A stretch of DNA of 36,420 bases from JAIVGV01 sp035295985. GTDB lineage: Bacteria; Acidobacteriota; Blastocatellia; Pyrinomonadales; Pyrinomonadaceae. Shown here piece by piece: positions 24,013 through 31,056 of the stretch. The stretch's first letter is position 1, and the number at the start of each line of letters is the position of its first letter. The stretch lies in NCBI GenBank assembly GCA_035295985.1, contig DATHBT010000251.1:1-36420 (forward strand), written 5' to 3'. A program made the translations under genes and the position numbers. The notes beneath the pieces are model-generated. The model made no database searches and was not told the DNA's origin. It worked only from the letters and a program-made list of their open reading frames with translations.

Positions 24013-25065
24013 TCACGCCCGCCTGATTGCCGCGCGGACGAGCTCCAGAAACCCCTCTTCGTCCTCGAAGCCCAGCCCGATCTCAATCACGTAACAGGGG
24101 AGCGCGAATCGCAACGCGCCGAGCTTGACCGCGTCCTTCGCCGTCGTGACGAGCGCGCGCGCGCCGCGACCGACGGCCTCGCGGCAGAGCGCGTCGATCT
24201 CGGCCTGACTGTAGAAGTGGTGATCGCGGAAGGCCCGCTCGTGCGCTACCACGAAGCCTTCGCGCCGCAGGTGCGCGTAGAAGGCACGCGGGTTACCGAT
24301 CCCACAGAAGGCCGCGACCGGCCGCGCGACAGAATTTTGATCAGCGGCGATTTCAGATTCGCCCGCAGCCAGAGTGCGGACGCCAATGGTGGCAGTCCCG
24401 GCGACGAAGACGGGCCTGCCGCCGCTCGCCTCCGCGGCCTCCGCGCGCAGCGCCGTCAAATCTCCCGCCAACTCCGCGCGCGTGATGACGACGCAGTCTG
24501 CGCGCCCCAACCCGCCGCGCGGCTCGCGCAGGCGTCCCGCGGGGAGCAGCCGGCCCCCGCCCCACGGGTCTGAGGCGTCAAGCGTGACGACGTTCAGATC
24601 GCGCGCGAGCCGCAGGTGCTGGAAGCCGTCGTCGAGCACGAAGACCTCGCTCCGCAAGTTTTCCCGCGCCCAACGTGCCGCATCGACGCGGTCGGCGTCC
24701 GCGACGACGGCGACCCCGTGTTTCAACAGACGCTCAGCCAGCAGACGCGGCTCATCGCCCCCCTCGCGCGCGTCCGCGTTAATCTTCGCGCCGTCCGACA
24801 CGACGACGCGCCCGCCGCCCTCGCGCCCGTAGCCGCGCGTGAGCACGCACACGCGCCCGCCGCCCTCGGCCGCGGCGCGGGCCAGCCACTCGACCAGCGG
24901 CGTCTTGCCCGTCCCGCCCGCCGTGATGTTGCCGACGCTCAGCACCGGCGCGCCGGCCCGGTGGACTGTCAGCGCGCCGGCCCTGTAGAGCGCGAGCCGA
25001 GCGCGCACGCCCGCGCCGTAGGCGACTCCGAGTGGGGCGAGCGCGAGCTGTGAAAGGGAGGCCAT
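24013..25065 (-). CDS. lpxK: Tetraacyldisaccharide 4'-kinase
   Basis: A 350-aa enzyme that phosphorylates the 4' position of the lipid A disaccharide at the inner membrane. VLSVGNITAGGTGKTPLVEW contains the P-loop (about G50-T55). Further family blocks are LTRGYGR, DEPRLLAERL, VFVLDDGFQHLRLARDLNV and FCGIGNPRAFY, with DHHFY later. A hydrophobic N-terminus (about 1-20) anchors it. It lies 64 bp after waaA on the same strand, consistent with a lipid A-Kdo operon. No Shine-Dalgarno is evident at the ATG 25065. Confidence 0.95.
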   Translation of the reverse strand: MASLSQLALAPLGVAYGAGVRARLALYRAGALTVHRAGAPVLSVGNITAGGTGKTPLVEWLARAAAEGGGRVCVLTRGYGREGGGRVVVSDGAKINADAREGGDEPRLLAERLLKHGVAVVADADRVDAARWARENLRSEVFVLDDGFQHLRLARDLNVVTLDASDPWGGGRLLPAGRLREPRGGLGRADCVVITRAELAGDLTALRAEAAEASGGRPVFVAGTATIGVRTLAAGESEIAADQNSVARPVAAFCGIGNPRAFYAHLRREGFVVAHERAFRDHHFYSQAEIDALCREAVGRGARALVTTAKDAVKLGALRFALPCYVIEIGLGFEDEEGFLELVRAAIRRA

Positions 25066-25129
25066 CGCGGGCGTTCGTGCGAATGTCAGATCAAGGCCGG
25101 GAGCGGGCTATGGAACAGACGCGCAACCC

Positions 25130-26449
25130 TCAGGCGTCACGCGCCGCTTCGAGCAGCGGGGCGATGAACTCGACGGTGCGCGCGGTCGCCCCGCGGCTAC
25201 GTTCGAGCGCGGCGCGGGCGCGCGAGCCGAGTTCGCGCCGACGCGCATCGTCCGTCAGCAGTTCCGTCATCACGCGTGCCAACTCTTCGGCCGCGTCCTC
25301 GTCCGCAACCGCGGGCAGTTGGACGAGCGCGTCAAGCTCTCGGAACTGGCGGACGATCTCTTTGAAGTTGAACGTGTGCGCGCCCGTAACGACACACTTC
25401 GCCTCGGCCGCCGGCTCCAGCACGTTGTGCCCGCCCGTCTTCGCAATGCTGCCGCCGACGAAGACCAGTTCGGCGAGCGGGTAGGCCGCGCGCAGCTCGC
25501 CGATGGTGTCGAGGAGGATTACGTCACTGTCTGCATCCGCCGGCGCGGGCGCGGCGGAGCGACGCGCCCAACTGAGGCCGGACTCCGCGAGCAGCGCGGC
25601 CGTCTCCGCGAAACGCTCCGGGTGGCGCGGCGCGATCAGCAGTCTCGGTCGTTTATCGGCGAGCGCGGCGCTCGTCTTCTTGAACGCTTCGATGATGATC
25701 GATTCTTCCGGCGCGTGGGTGCTGGCGGCGGCGACGAGCGGGCGTGAACCGTCGAGGCGGAAGCGCGAGCGCAGCTCGGCGGTCGCGGGCGGCTCGGCCG
25801 CGGGGATTTCGAGATCGAACTTGATGTTGCCGGAGACCCTGACGCGCTCCGCCGCCAGCCCGAGCTTGCGTATGCGCGCGGCGTCCTCCTCGGTCTGCAT
25901 GACGGCGAGCGCGAGGTCGCCCAGGACGGCGCGGATCAGGCGACCCAGCTTCGCGTAGCGGCGAAAGGATTTCTCGGAGATGCGGCCGTTGACGACCGCG
26001 ACGGGCACGCCGCGCCGCCGGCACTCGCGCAGGAAGCGAGGCCACAGCTCCGTCTCCAGTAGCAGCACGGCCGAAGGGCGGACGGCGCGAAGTGTCCGGC
26101 GCACGCTCCAGGCCCAGTCGAAAGGGAAGTAGAAGACGGTCGCCGCCGACGGGCCGAAAGCCTCGCGCGCGACGCGCTGGCCCGTCAGCGTCGTCGTCGA
26201 GACGGCGAGGGCGAGATCGGGGAATCGCTCGCCGAGCAGCGCCACGAGCGGGCGCGCGGCCTGCGCCTCGCCGACCGAGACGCAGTGGAGCCACACGACG
26301 GGCCGCCCGCCCGGCTCAACCGGAGCGACCCTGCCGGCCCGCTCGCGCAGGCCCGCCACGTACTTCCCGTGCCTCGCGGCGTCGAGCAGGAACGCGGGGA
26401 GCAGCAGGAGGATGCCGAGGGCGAGAAGGATGCTGTAGGCGAAAAGCAT
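25130..26449 (-). CDS. waaA: 3-deoxy-D-manno-octulosonic acid (Kdo) transferase
   Basis: A 439-aa enzyme that adds Kdo from CMP-Kdo to lipid IVA, on the inner membrane. An N-terminal helix (about 2-22) anchors it. VVWLHCVSVGEAQAARPL contains the catalytic Glu of the GT30 family (about E61), and LLLETELWPRFLRE and VNGRISEKSFRRY are typical. The C-terminal half has GGSIAKTGGHNVLEPAA, the CMP-Kdo binding block, and FVFVG-type strands. Kdo number added cannot be told. The start at 26449 abuts a heptamer element, with no Shine-Dalgarno. It follows efp and precedes lpxK, both on this strand. Confidence 0.95.
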   Translation of the reverse strand: MLFAYSILLALGILLLLPAFLLDAARHGKYVAGLRERAGRVAPVEPGGRPVVWLHCVSVGEAQAARPLVALLGERFPDLALAVSTTTLTGQRVAREAFGPSAATVFYFPFDWAWSVRRTLRAVRPSAVLLLETELWPRFLRECRRRGVPVAVVNGRISEKSFRRYAKLGRLIRAVLGDLALAVMQTEEDAARIRKLGLAAERVRVSGNIKFDLEIPAAEPPATAELRSRFRLDGSRPLVAAASTHAPEESIIIEAFKKTSAALADKRPRLLIAPRHPERFAETAALLAESGLSWARRSAAPAPADADSDVILLDTIGELRAAYPLAELVFVGGSIAKTGGHNVLEPAAEAKCVVTGAHTFNFKEIVRQFRELDALVQLPAVADEDAAEELARVMTELLTDDARRRELGSRARAALERSRGATARTVEFIAPLLEAARDA

Positions 26450-26450
26450 G

Positions 26451-26565
26451 GAGTGATGAGTGATGAGTGATGGGTGATGAGTAAGAAGCTGTTAGCTGTT
26501 AGCCTTTAGCTGTTAGCAAGGGGTACTTGCTTTAACTCATTACTCATCACTCGTCACTCATCGCT
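26451..26565. repeat. Heptamer inverted-repeat element I (efp/waaA gap), GTGATGA type with nested TTAGCTG half-arm
   Basis: The outer arms are 26451-26483 (gtgatga units) and 26535-26565 (actcatc units). Nested beside the waaA-side arm is a single TTAGCTG-type arm (26488-26517) with no partner. Read on the minus strand, the order before waaA is gctaaca units and then atcactc units, the same order as the right side of element F before nuoJ. The element starts 1 nt from the waaA ATG and ends 1 nt from the efp stop. Confidence 0.92.
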
Positions 26566-26566
26566 T

Positions 26567-27130
26567 CTATTTGGCACGCTCCATGTAGCGGCCTTCCGTG
26601 GGATCGACGCGGATGCGGTCGCCCTCGTTGACGAAGGGGGGGACTAGGATGGTCGCGCCGTTTTCGAGCTTCGCGGGCTTGTTGACGTTCGAGACGGTCG
26701 CGCCCTTCAAGGAAGGCTCGGTCTCGACGACGGTCAGCTCGAGCGAGGGCGGCAGCTCGATGCCGATGGGATTGCCCTCGTAGAACTCGGCCTGGATGCG
26801 AAGGCCGGGCGTGAGCCACTGCGCGGCGTCGCCGAGGTCATCATTCGTCAGGGTCGTCTGCTCGTAGTTCTCCGTGTTCATGAAGGTGTGGCCGGAGCCG
26901 TCCGAGTAGAGGTACTCCATCTCGTGCTGTTCGAGCGAGGCGCGCTCGACCGTGTCGGCCGAGCGGAAGCGGTGCTCGAAGGAGGAGCCGGTTTTCAGAT
27001 CGCGCAGCTTCGTCTGCACCATCGCGCGCAGGTTGCCGGGCGTGTGGTGGCGGAAGTCAACCACCTTGCAGAGCTTGCCCTCGAAGAGGATCACCATGCC
27101 GCGGCGGATTTGGGTCGCAGGGATTGCCAT
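26567..27130 (-). CDS. efp: Elongation factor P, with Asn at the usual modification position
   Basis: A 187-aa, three-domain factor that rescues ribosomes stalled at proline runs. MAIPATQIRRGMVILFEGKL opens domain I, and ENYEQTTLTNDDLGDAAQWL and domain III NVNKPAKLENGATILVPPFV follow family order. The domain I loop reads TPGNLRAMVQ (residues 30-39): the E. coli lysine that receives beta-lysyl modification (K34 in PGKGQA) is replaced by N33, and there is no Arg at that position as in rhamnosylated EF-P. Arg35 lies two residues later. Its leader carries a terminator-like hairpin. It is probably the first gene of an efp-waaA-lpxK transcript. Confidence 0.95.
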   Translation of the reverse strand: MAIPATQIRRGMVILFEGKLCKVVDFRHHTPGNLRAMVQTKLRDLKTGSSFEHRFRSADTVERASLEQHEMEYLYSDGSGHTFMNTENYEQTTLTNDDLGDAAQWLTPGLRIQAEFYEGNPIGIELPPSLELTVVETEPSLKGATVSNVNKPAKLENGATILVPPFVNEGDRIRVDPTEGRYMERAK

Positions 27131-27151
27131 TTGATTTTCGATCTCCGTCTG

Positions 27152-27183
27152 AAAAAATGGATCGCGCCCGACTAACGGGCGCG
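27152..27183 (-). terminator. Terminator-like hairpin in the efp leader (possible attenuator)
   Basis: On the minus strand, an 8-bp stem (27183-27176 with 27170-27163, CGCGCCCG/CGGGCGCG, loop TTAGT) is followed by ATCCATTTTTT. It lies between the predicted efp promoter and the efp ATG, about 30 nt upstream of the start. Confidence 0.6.
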
Positions 27184-27230
27184 GCTTCTCGGCGATAGGA
27201 CGACGAAATGTCCGCTGTCACAAACGGGTA

Positions 27231-27260
27231 AGTCTAGCGACGGACTTGAATTTTTGTCCA
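27231..27260 (-). promoter_or_regulatory. Sigma-70-type promoter for efp
   Basis: On the minus strand, TGGACA (27260-27255) and TAGACT (27236-27231) are separated by 18 bp. Predicted start near 27224 gives a leader of about 95 nt that contains the hairpin at 27152-27183. Confidence 0.55.
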
Positions 27261-27300
27261 GCCGTGAGCGGCGAAGACGATTGCTGAGGGGATGGAAGAC

Positions 27301-27355
27301 AAGAAAACGGGCGGAACAGCGTGCGAGTTTTTAAGGCCCGCGTGTTGTCCGCCCG
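27301..27355 (-). terminator. Terminator downstream of the SprT-like gene
   Basis: On the minus strand, CGGGCGGACAACA (27355-27343) pairs with TGTTCCGCCCG (27318-27308) with one bulged C, and TTTTCTT follows (27307-27301). It lies about 125 nt after the SprT-like stop and ahead of the efp promoter, separating the two units. Confidence 0.65.
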
Positions 27356-27479
27356 CTCTCTTCGGAGGAGCCCACCTTCCTGTCTGGTTAGAACGTCGCG
27401 GGGGTCGAAAGGTTTCAAAAAAATTCGGGAGGAAAGTTTGGGCGTGAGAAAACTTGGGCGCGAATTTTTGGAGCGGGAT

Positions 27480-28214
27480 TCAGGCGGCGCGTGCGCGCTG
27501 TAAGGTGCGGCGCTGGCGGGCGATTGAGTCGAGCCAGTCCTGCGCCCGCTGGTAGTAGGGGTGGCGCTCCTCCTCGGCGCGGAAGGCCTTGGTGTGGTAG
27601 AAGCGGCGGCCCTTGATGAGGCGGGCCGGGTGCTTGATGTGCAGCATCTCGTGGAAGAGGATGTACTCGACGAACCACTCGGGCACGTCCGCGGAGTCCA
27701 GGGTCTTACTGATGACGATGGTCTCGTGGACGGGGTCGTGGTGGCCGAGGATGCGGCGCGTGCGGCGCTGCGACCAGGTGAGTGTCGGCTTATCAAGCCC
27801 GCCGTCGAAGTGGCGGCGGTTCAGGCGGTCGAACATCCGGTCGAGATCGTAGTGGCGGCCCCGCGCCGAAGAGACCACCTTGCGGCCCCGCCTTCGTCGG
27901 GCGAGGTCGGCCGCGCGCTGCACGTCCGGCGAGAAGGCGAAATCGCGATAGACGCGCTCGTGGACTTCGGGCGTGCGCTTGCGCTGTAGTTTGGCGACGA
28001 GGATGAAGGCGAGCGCGCGGTGGACGTTCAAGGGCGCGTCGCGGAACACGTCCGAGACGCGCACGTAAACGCGGCCGGCGCGCAGGCGGATCGTGTGGTT
28101 CAGGCCGGCGTAGGGGTAGAAGCGCACTTCGATGTCGGGGATCGGCCGGCCGGGTGCGAGCTGGCGGAAGGCGTCCGCGAAGATCGCGCCGAGATGTGCC
28201 TGAACGTCGGGCAT
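27480..28214 (-). CDS. SprT-like / zincin metalloprotein, basic
   Basis: 244 aa from the ATG at 28214 (MPDVQAHLGAIF). H188-EMLH192 in FHEMLHIKHP is a HExxH zinc site; RRFYHTKAFRAEE just after supplies a likely third His (about 207). The layout, with RLNRRHFDGGLDKPTLTWS and a C-terminal HExxH, is close to SprT-like (Spartan/WSS1-type) proteases, and less so to YgjP. An unusual Arg-rich stretch (about 104-121, RRRRGRK) precedes the domain. DNA-protein crosslink repair is a possible role by family analogy only. An upstream in-frame ATG at 28346 lies within the -35 element of the predicted promoter and is rejected. Confidence 0.78.
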   Translation of the reverse strand: MPDVQAHLGAIFADAFRQLAPGRPIPDIEVRFYPYAGLNHTIRLRAGRVYVRVSDVFRDAPLNVHRALAFILVAKLQRKRTPEVHERVYRDFAFSPDVQRAADLARRRRGRKVVSSARGRHYDLDRMFDRLNRRHFDGGLDKPTLTWSQRRTRRILGHHDPVHETIVISKTLDSADVPEWFVEYILFHEMLHIKHPARLIKGRRFYHTKAFRAEEERHPYYQRAQDWLDSIARQRRTLQRARAA

Positions 28215-28317
28215 AACTGAAGACACCGAAGGGTTGACAAGGGCCGAGGACACGGGAGCGGCCGGCGACGGACGTGACCGAACCTGAAAACGGGAAAGGA
28301 GCGCCGACTTGCAGCCT

Positions 28318-28346
28318 ATATTACGGGGGCACTCGGAGGGCGTCAA
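28318..28346 (-). promoter_or_regulatory. Sigma-70-type promoter for the SprT-like gene
   Basis: On the minus strand, TTGACG (28346-28341) and TAATAT (28323-28318) are separated by 17 bp, giving a start near 28311 and a leader of about 97 nt. This also fixes the translation start at 28214 rather than further upstream. Confidence 0.6.
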
Positions 28347-28440
28347 CGAGACTTTCCGGCCCGCCTCTAAATCCTTGAGAGGCCGCGGATTGGGGCGAAA
28401 AGTTTTTCACAGCCTCCCCGACAGGGAATTGGCGGCGTCG

Positions 28441-28467
28441 GTAAACCGTCTGTTTTGAGCGGTTTAC
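28441..28467. repeat. Inverted repeat in the hrcA upstream region
   Basis: gtaaaccg (28441-28448) and cggtttac (28460-28467) form a perfect 8-bp inverted repeat with an 11-bp centre, the size of a repressor operator. It lies about 270 bp upstream of the hrcA promoter. The rest of the divergent region 28215-28888 holds two promoters and no gene. Confidence 0.45.
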
Positions 28468-28710
28468 GCAGAATTGTCGGGACGCGATGCGAGCAGCTGA
28501 CCTAACTCTATTGGAATCTATGAATTCTGGCGCGGCGATGACGAAAAGCAGTCCGGGGGAGGGTGAATTGGTCAACCCGGCCCCCAAAATTCTACGGCCT
28601 GGTACGGCCTGGGGTGGCGGCCTGACGCTCGGCTGGCGGCAGGAAGGACGGCCGCGCGGGCGACTCGAAGCGCCCCCGCCGCCGGGCCGGGGGGCGGGGA
28701 TAAGAGTTGT

Positions 28711-28740
28711 TTGCGGACGTTTTCGCCAATCCGTTATACT
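28711..28740 (+). promoter_or_regulatory. Candidate promoter for hrcA operon
   Basis: TTGCGG (28711-28716) and TATACT (28735-28740) are separated by 18 bp; the -10 matches 5 of 6. The hrcA ATG is about 140 nt downstream. No CIRCE operator (TTAGCACTC-N9-GAGTGCTAA) is visible here or in the other gaps of this operon. Confidence 0.5.
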
Positions 28741-28888
28741 GCGGTCGGGGCCGTCCCTCGTCGGCCCGCAAAATTAAGTCTTGACAGGAGTTGGGTGGGA
28801 CGGTATTGATTGAAGAGGCGTTTCTCGGCGGGCCAGTCTCGCCGGGCGTCCATCCGCAGTAGCCGTCCCCGTCCCCCGTCCCTGTTTC

Positions 28889-30007
28889 ATGGCAGCCCGC
28901 AACCCCAGAACTTCGACGCCGGCCGAGCCTCTGCCCGACGCGCGCGGGCGCTTCGTGCTGGGCGAGATTATCCGCGAACACCTGCGGACGGGCGAACCTG
29001 TAGGCTCGAAAGCGGTAGCCGACCGCTGCGCGAACTCGGCCGGGTGGAGCGCGGCGACGATCCGCAACGTGATGGCGGAACTCGAAGACGCGGGCCTCGT
29101 CGAGCAGCCGCACACGTCGGCGGGCCGCGTGCCGACAGACAAGGGCTACCGCTTCTACGTCGATCACATCGTCGGCGCGGCGCGACTGTCGAAGAACGAT
29201 CTGGATGCGGTTGACCGCGCGCTCGGCGCAGAGCTTTCCGCTGACGGCGCGGGGCAGGGGCGTCTGATGGAGCGCGTGTCTCACCTGCTCTCGGAGCTTT
29301 CGGAGAACGTCGGCATCGTCGTCTCGCCGCCGCTGGCCGAGAGCCGCTTGCAGCACATCGAGTTCGTCGCGCTGGCCGACGGGCGCGTGCTGGCCGTGAT
29401 GGTGTTCGGGCCGAACGTAGTGCAGAACAAGATCGTGCGCGTCGGCGAGCCGCTCAGCCAGGAGGAACTCGAACGCGCGGCGCGCTACCTGAACGCCGAG
29501 TTCACGGGCAAGAGTTTGAACGCCATCCGCGCCGAGCTGCTCAGCGCGGTGCGCGCCGAGAAGGTGCTCTACGACCGTCTGCTCCGCAACGCCCTGCTGC
29601 TGTGCGGCCAGAGCTTGGACGGCGACGCGGGCGAGGCGGGGGAGGTTTACGTTGACGGCGCGTCGAACATCCTCAGCAAGCCCGACTTCGCGGACATCGC
29701 GCGGCTGCGCGAGCTGTTCCGCACGCTCGAAGAGAAGTCGCGGCTGATCGAGCTTCTGAACGAGTGCGTGGGCCGCGGCGACGCGCGCGCGGCGGTCAGC
29801 GTCCGCATCGGGCGCGAACTCGTGGCCCCGGCGATGCAGGCGTGCGCGCTCATCACCGCGCCGTACCGGACGGGCGCTGGCGCTGGTCTGGGCGCGCTCG
29901 GCGTCTTCGGGCCGATGCGGATCGAGTACGCGCGCACGATGGCCGTGGTCAACTACGTCGCGCAGCGCGTCGAGCGAGTGCTCGGCGAGGGCAGTCGGCT
30001 GGTGTGA
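28889..30007 (+). CDS. hrcA: Heat-inducible transcription repressor HrcA
   Basis: A 372-aa protein. The N-terminal winged helix (about 12-85) includes LGEIIREHLRTGEPVGSKAV and NVMAELEDAGLVEQPHTSAG, followed by RVPTDKGYRFYVD, a strong HrcA signature. The GAF-like middle domain and GVFGPMRIEYARTMAVVNYV at the C-terminus complete the family architecture. HrcA normally represses chaperone operons via CIRCE with help from GroEL; I see no CIRCE upstream, so targets may be elsewhere or the operator may differ. It is the first gene of hrcA-grpE-dnaK-dnaJ. A 56-bp gap leads to grpE. Confidence 0.96.
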   Translation: MAARNPRTSTPAEPLPDARGRFVLGEIIREHLRTGEPVGSKAVADRCANSAGWSAATIRNVMAELEDAGLVEQPHTSAGRVPTDKGYRFYVDHIVGAARLSKNDLDAVDRALGAELSADGAGQGRLMERVSHLLSELSENVGIVVSPPLAESRLQHIEFVALADGRVLAVMVFGPNVVQNKIVRVGEPLSQEELERAARYLNAEFTGKSLNAIRAELLSAVRAEKVLYDRLLRNALLLCGQSLDGDAGEAGEVYVDGASNILSKPDFADIARLRELFRTLEEKSRLIELLNECVGRGDARAAVSVRIGRELVAPAMQACALITAPYRTGAGAGLGALGVFGPMRIEYARTMAVVNYVAQRVERVLGEGSRLV

Positions 30008-30063
30008 GTCCGCGGAGTTCTTCCGACGCGGGCCGGGTGCGCGAGGGGTTTCAAGGCACTTTT

Positions 30064-30960
30064 ATGATCGACGAGAACAGGGCGACGCCGAACCGGATTC
30101 CCGTGCGCTTCGTGGACGACGCGGAGGGCGCGGGCCGCGACGTGTCGCGCGGCGCCGACGACCTGACCCCCGAAGAACTCGGGCGCGCCTCCTCCTACGA
30201 GGACGCGACCGAGATGCAGCGCCGCATCGACCGCGGCGGCGAGTCGGATGATGAAGGCTCGCGGGGCCGCGCCGACGACGCGGATACGGCCGGCTCCATC
30301 CCCGACTCCGAGTTGGACGAGAACCGCGAGGATCAGGACACCGTCAACCGCTCCCGCCGCGACAGGCGGCAACCGGCGACGGAGGCCGACGAGCGTTCCG
30401 AGTCGCGGCCCGGCGGCGAGACGCGCCAGGCGCGGCCGTCGCTCTCCTCGGAGGCGGAGCTTCTGGCCGCGCAGGCCGAGGTCAGCATCCTCGAAGAGGA
30501 GGTCGCGCGCCTCAAGGCCGAGCGTCAGGAGTTGATCGATCAGATGGCCCGCCGGCAGGCCGACTTCGACAACTACCGCAAGCGGCAGGAGCGCGAGCGC
30601 GCCGAGACTTACGGGCGCGTCGCCGCCGACGTGGCGGCGGAGCTGCTGCCCGTGGTTGACAACCTGCGGCGGGCGCTCGAAGCCGAGGCGTCGGTCGAGT
30701 CCGGCGAGTCCGAAGAGTTCCGCAACTTCCTGCGCGGCGTCGAGCTGATCGCGCGGCAGTTGAACGGCGTGCTCGAACAGCTCGGTGTCCAGGAGGTCGA
30801 GGCGGTCGGCCGCCCCTTCGATCCGCACTTCCACGAGGCCGTCGCGACCGAGCAGACGGACGAGCACGAACCCGACACGGTCACGCAGGAGATTCAGCGC
30901 GGCTACCGCATGGGCGAGCGCCTGCTCCGCCCCGCGATGGTCAAGGTGGCGACCCGCTAA
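30064..30960 (+). CDS. grpE: Nucleotide exchange factor GrpE with long acidic N-terminus
   Basis: 298 aa from the ATG at 30064. The GrpE fold occupies about 135-298: a coiled coil ending in RRQADFDNYRKRQERERAE, then LLPVVDNLRRALE and the beta-domain VQEVEAVGRPFDPHFHEAV, with the terminus RLLRPAMVKVA. It releases ADP from DnaK. Residues 1 to about 130 are Asp/Glu/Arg-rich and disordered; E. coli GrpE is 197 aa. An in-frame reading continues upstream into hrcA, but the family and length point to 30064 or a start slightly downstream. Confidence 0.95.
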   Translation: MIDENRATPNRIPVRFVDDAEGAGRDVSRGADDLTPEELGRASSYEDATEMQRRIDRGGESDDEGSRGRADDADTAGSIPDSELDENREDQDTVNRSRRDRRQPATEADERSESRPGGETRQARPSLSSEAELLAAQAEVSILEEEVARLKAERQELIDQMARRQADFDNYRKRQERERAETYGRVAADVAAELLPVVDNLRRALEAEASVESGESEEFRNFLRGVELIARQLNGVLEQLGVQEVEAVGRPFDPHFHEAVATEQTDEHEPDTVTQEIQRGYRMGERLLRPAMVKVATR

Positions 30961-30977
30961 CCGGCCCCGGCGGTCGC

Positions 30978-31030
30978 CCTAACCCCTAAACCCCAAAACC
31001 CCCGACCCTGTCTCACCTCACCCGTTCCGC
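30978..31030 (+). repeat. Half-element J: C/A-rich heptamers before dnaK
   Basis: Units cctaacc, cctaaac, cccaaaa, cccccga run in register of 7 from 30982, then decay. They resemble the 3' arm of element H (tctaacc). There is no matching 5' arm in the grpE-dnaK gap. It may be a degenerate single-arm element. Confidence 0.5.
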
Positions 31031-31056
31031 TACACCCTTCCGAGGTTCAAACTACT

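Noticed and set aside
28591..28660. Direct repeat ggcctggtacggcctgg near hrcA
   Set aside because: Single short imperfect repeat in GC-rich DNA, within chance expectation.
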